Positions 5,297-5,669 of a stretch of 5,669 nt of DNA are shown here, piece after piece. Position 1 is the first letter of the stretch. Each line of letters starts with the position of its first letter. This DNA comes from BS150m-G50 sp964517435. Its GTDB lineage: Bacteria; CAIWAD01; BS150m-G50. Both the position numbers and the translations under genes were made by a program. Location: the NCBI GenBank assembly GCA_964517435.1, contig CAZFEC010000078.1, positions 1-5,669 on the forward strand, in the 5' to 3' direction. A model generated the notes under the pieces. It had not been told where the DNA came from. It saw nothing but the letters and a program-made list of their open reading frames with translations, and ran no database searches.

Positions 5297-5553
5297 AAAT
5301 CGAGACTGATGATTGATTTTGTCAATCGTTTATTTTTCTGTCTCTTTAACCATGATTCCCAACGCCGGGCCTCTGCTCTGGAATGAAACTGCTTTGTAAA
5401 GACTATACGCCAAGGGCGACCTCTTTGTGTCCAGCCAGAATGTGTATTATTATGGTAGGTTAACCTTCGCACAGGATCACTGGAGATCCCGATGTAATAT
5501 CTCCCAGTTGATTCAGAATGGAGGATGTAGAGGAAGCAAACAGTCGCTGACAC
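5281..5553 (-). CDS. Small stand-alone GIY-YIG nuclease-domain protein
   Basis: This 90-residue protein is a single GIY-YIG domain, the catalytic fold of UvrC and of many homing endonucleases. The two-part core is FLYIL (residues 7-11, with Tyr9 as the GIY tyrosine) and YYIG (19-22). RR (29-30) and HN (34-35) follow, then the helix EARRWESWLKR, in which Glu66 is the likely metal ligand. The C-terminus is basic (KRQKNKR, 70-76). There is no separate DNA-binding module, as is usual for short bacterial members of about 80 to 100 residues. The GTG start has AAGGTG four bases upstream, in sequence that begins right after the T-run of the tRNA-Asn terminator, so tRNA read-through could express it. 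Its last five codons lie in the tRNA relic. It is AT-richer than the other genes. The biological role is unknown. Confidence 0.88.
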   Translation of the reverse strand: MSATVCFLYILHSESTGRYYIGISSDPVRRLTYHNNTHSGWTQRGRPWRIVFTKQFHSRAEARRWESWLKRQKNKRLTKSIISLDFKWQS

Positions 5554-5567
5554 ATTTCACCTTATAT

Positions 5568-5598
5568 AAAAAAAGGCCTACCAGTTTGGCAGGCCTTT
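5568..5598 (-). terminator. Intrinsic terminator of tRNA-Asn
   Basis: Read leftward, arms 5598-5588 and 5582-5572 form an eleven-pair stem with one G-U wobble and a five-base loop. A run of seven Ts (5574-5568, partly within the stem) follows. It begins five bases after the tRNA 3' end, and the nuclease gene's ribosome binding site follows it almost directly. Confidence 0.92.
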
Positions 5599-5603
5599 CG
5601 GAA

Positions 5604-5669
5604 CTCCTGGCGAGGGACTTGAACCCCCAACCTAGTGGTTAACAGCCACCCGCTCTACCAATTGAGCTA
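5604..5669 (-). tRNA. tRNA-Asn (GUU), 5' end cut by window edge
   Basis: Read leftward, the sequence starts at tRNA position 8 (TA) because the seven-base 5' acceptor strand lies beyond the window. A GCTC/GAGC D-stem with an AATTGGTA loop follows. The anticodon arm has the loop CTGTTAA with anticodon GTT at 5643-5641. A five-base variable loop leads into a T-arm with TTCAAGT. The 3' acceptor strand is GCCAGGA (5611-5605) and the discriminator is G (5604), as expected for asparagine. Adding the missing seven bases gives a 73-nt tRNA. The CCA end is not encoded (GTTC follows), so it must be added after transcription. Confidence 0.95.

Larger units (their letters stand above)
5205..5616 (-). mobile_element. 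Candidate GIY-YIG cassette bounded by tRNA-Asn 3'-end repeats
   Basis: The 15-bp sequence AACTCCTGGCGAGGG occurs at 5205-5219 and, as the 3' end of the intact tRNA-Asn gene, at 5602-5616. The roughly 400 bp between hold one GIY-YIG nuclease gene of lower GC content than the flanking exporter gene, plus the intact tRNA's terminator. A tRNA 3' end duplicated across an insert is the classic mark of site-specific insertion into a tRNA. However, no integrase is present and the left copy extends further into tRNA sequence than a simple attachment core would. A decayed tandem tRNA unit that gained a nuclease gene is the main alternative. The repeat is directly seen; mobility is inferred. Confidence 0.4.

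Overview
The window is a GC-rich chromosomal segment of a Gram-negative bacterium. The evidence is an outer-membrane beta-barrel protein with a signal peptide, a near-consensus sigma-54 promoter and a mix of housekeeping and stress genes. A member of the Desulfuromonadales/Geobacter-like Desulfobacterota is my best guess, based on general resemblance and not on a marker gene. Confidence in that placement is low to moderate.

Layout. At the left edge a cytoplasmic parvulin-type prolyl isomerase (PpiC-like) runs leftward. A gene-free stretch of about 420 bp separates it from two tandem rightward small heat shock protein (Hsp20) genes. That stretch holds what looks like a complete sigma-54 control region: two direct repeats three helical turns apart, an IHF-like site, and a -24/-12 promoter matching the consensus at every defined position. 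The Hsp20 pair ends in a strong intrinsic terminator. Everything to the right is leftward: a PAP2-family membrane phosphatase, a palindrome-rich intergenic patch, a conserved outer-membrane beta-barrel protein of unknown function, and an Fsr-like major facilitator exporter.

The right end is the most unusual part. A tRNA-Asn(GUU) gene, cut by the window edge, runs leftward and ends in an intrinsic terminator. The ribosome binding site and GTG start of an AT-richer 90-residue GIY-YIG nuclease gene follow almost immediately. Beyond the stop of that gene lies a decayed second copy of the same tRNA. It has a D-arm block and an anticodon block in register, then an expanded T-arm with a hairpin, then an exact 15-bp copy of the tRNA 3' end, then a related terminator hairpin. 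The nuclease gene is therefore bracketed by tRNA-Asn-derived sequence on both sides, as expected of a small tRNA-targeting mobile or homing cassette, or of a decayed tandem tRNA unit invaded by a nuclease gene.

The Hsp20 pair forms a likely co-transcribed stress module under an activator-dependent promoter. The exporter and the beta-barrel gene share strand and a 93-bp gap and may be co-transcribed. The PAP2 gene probably stands alone.
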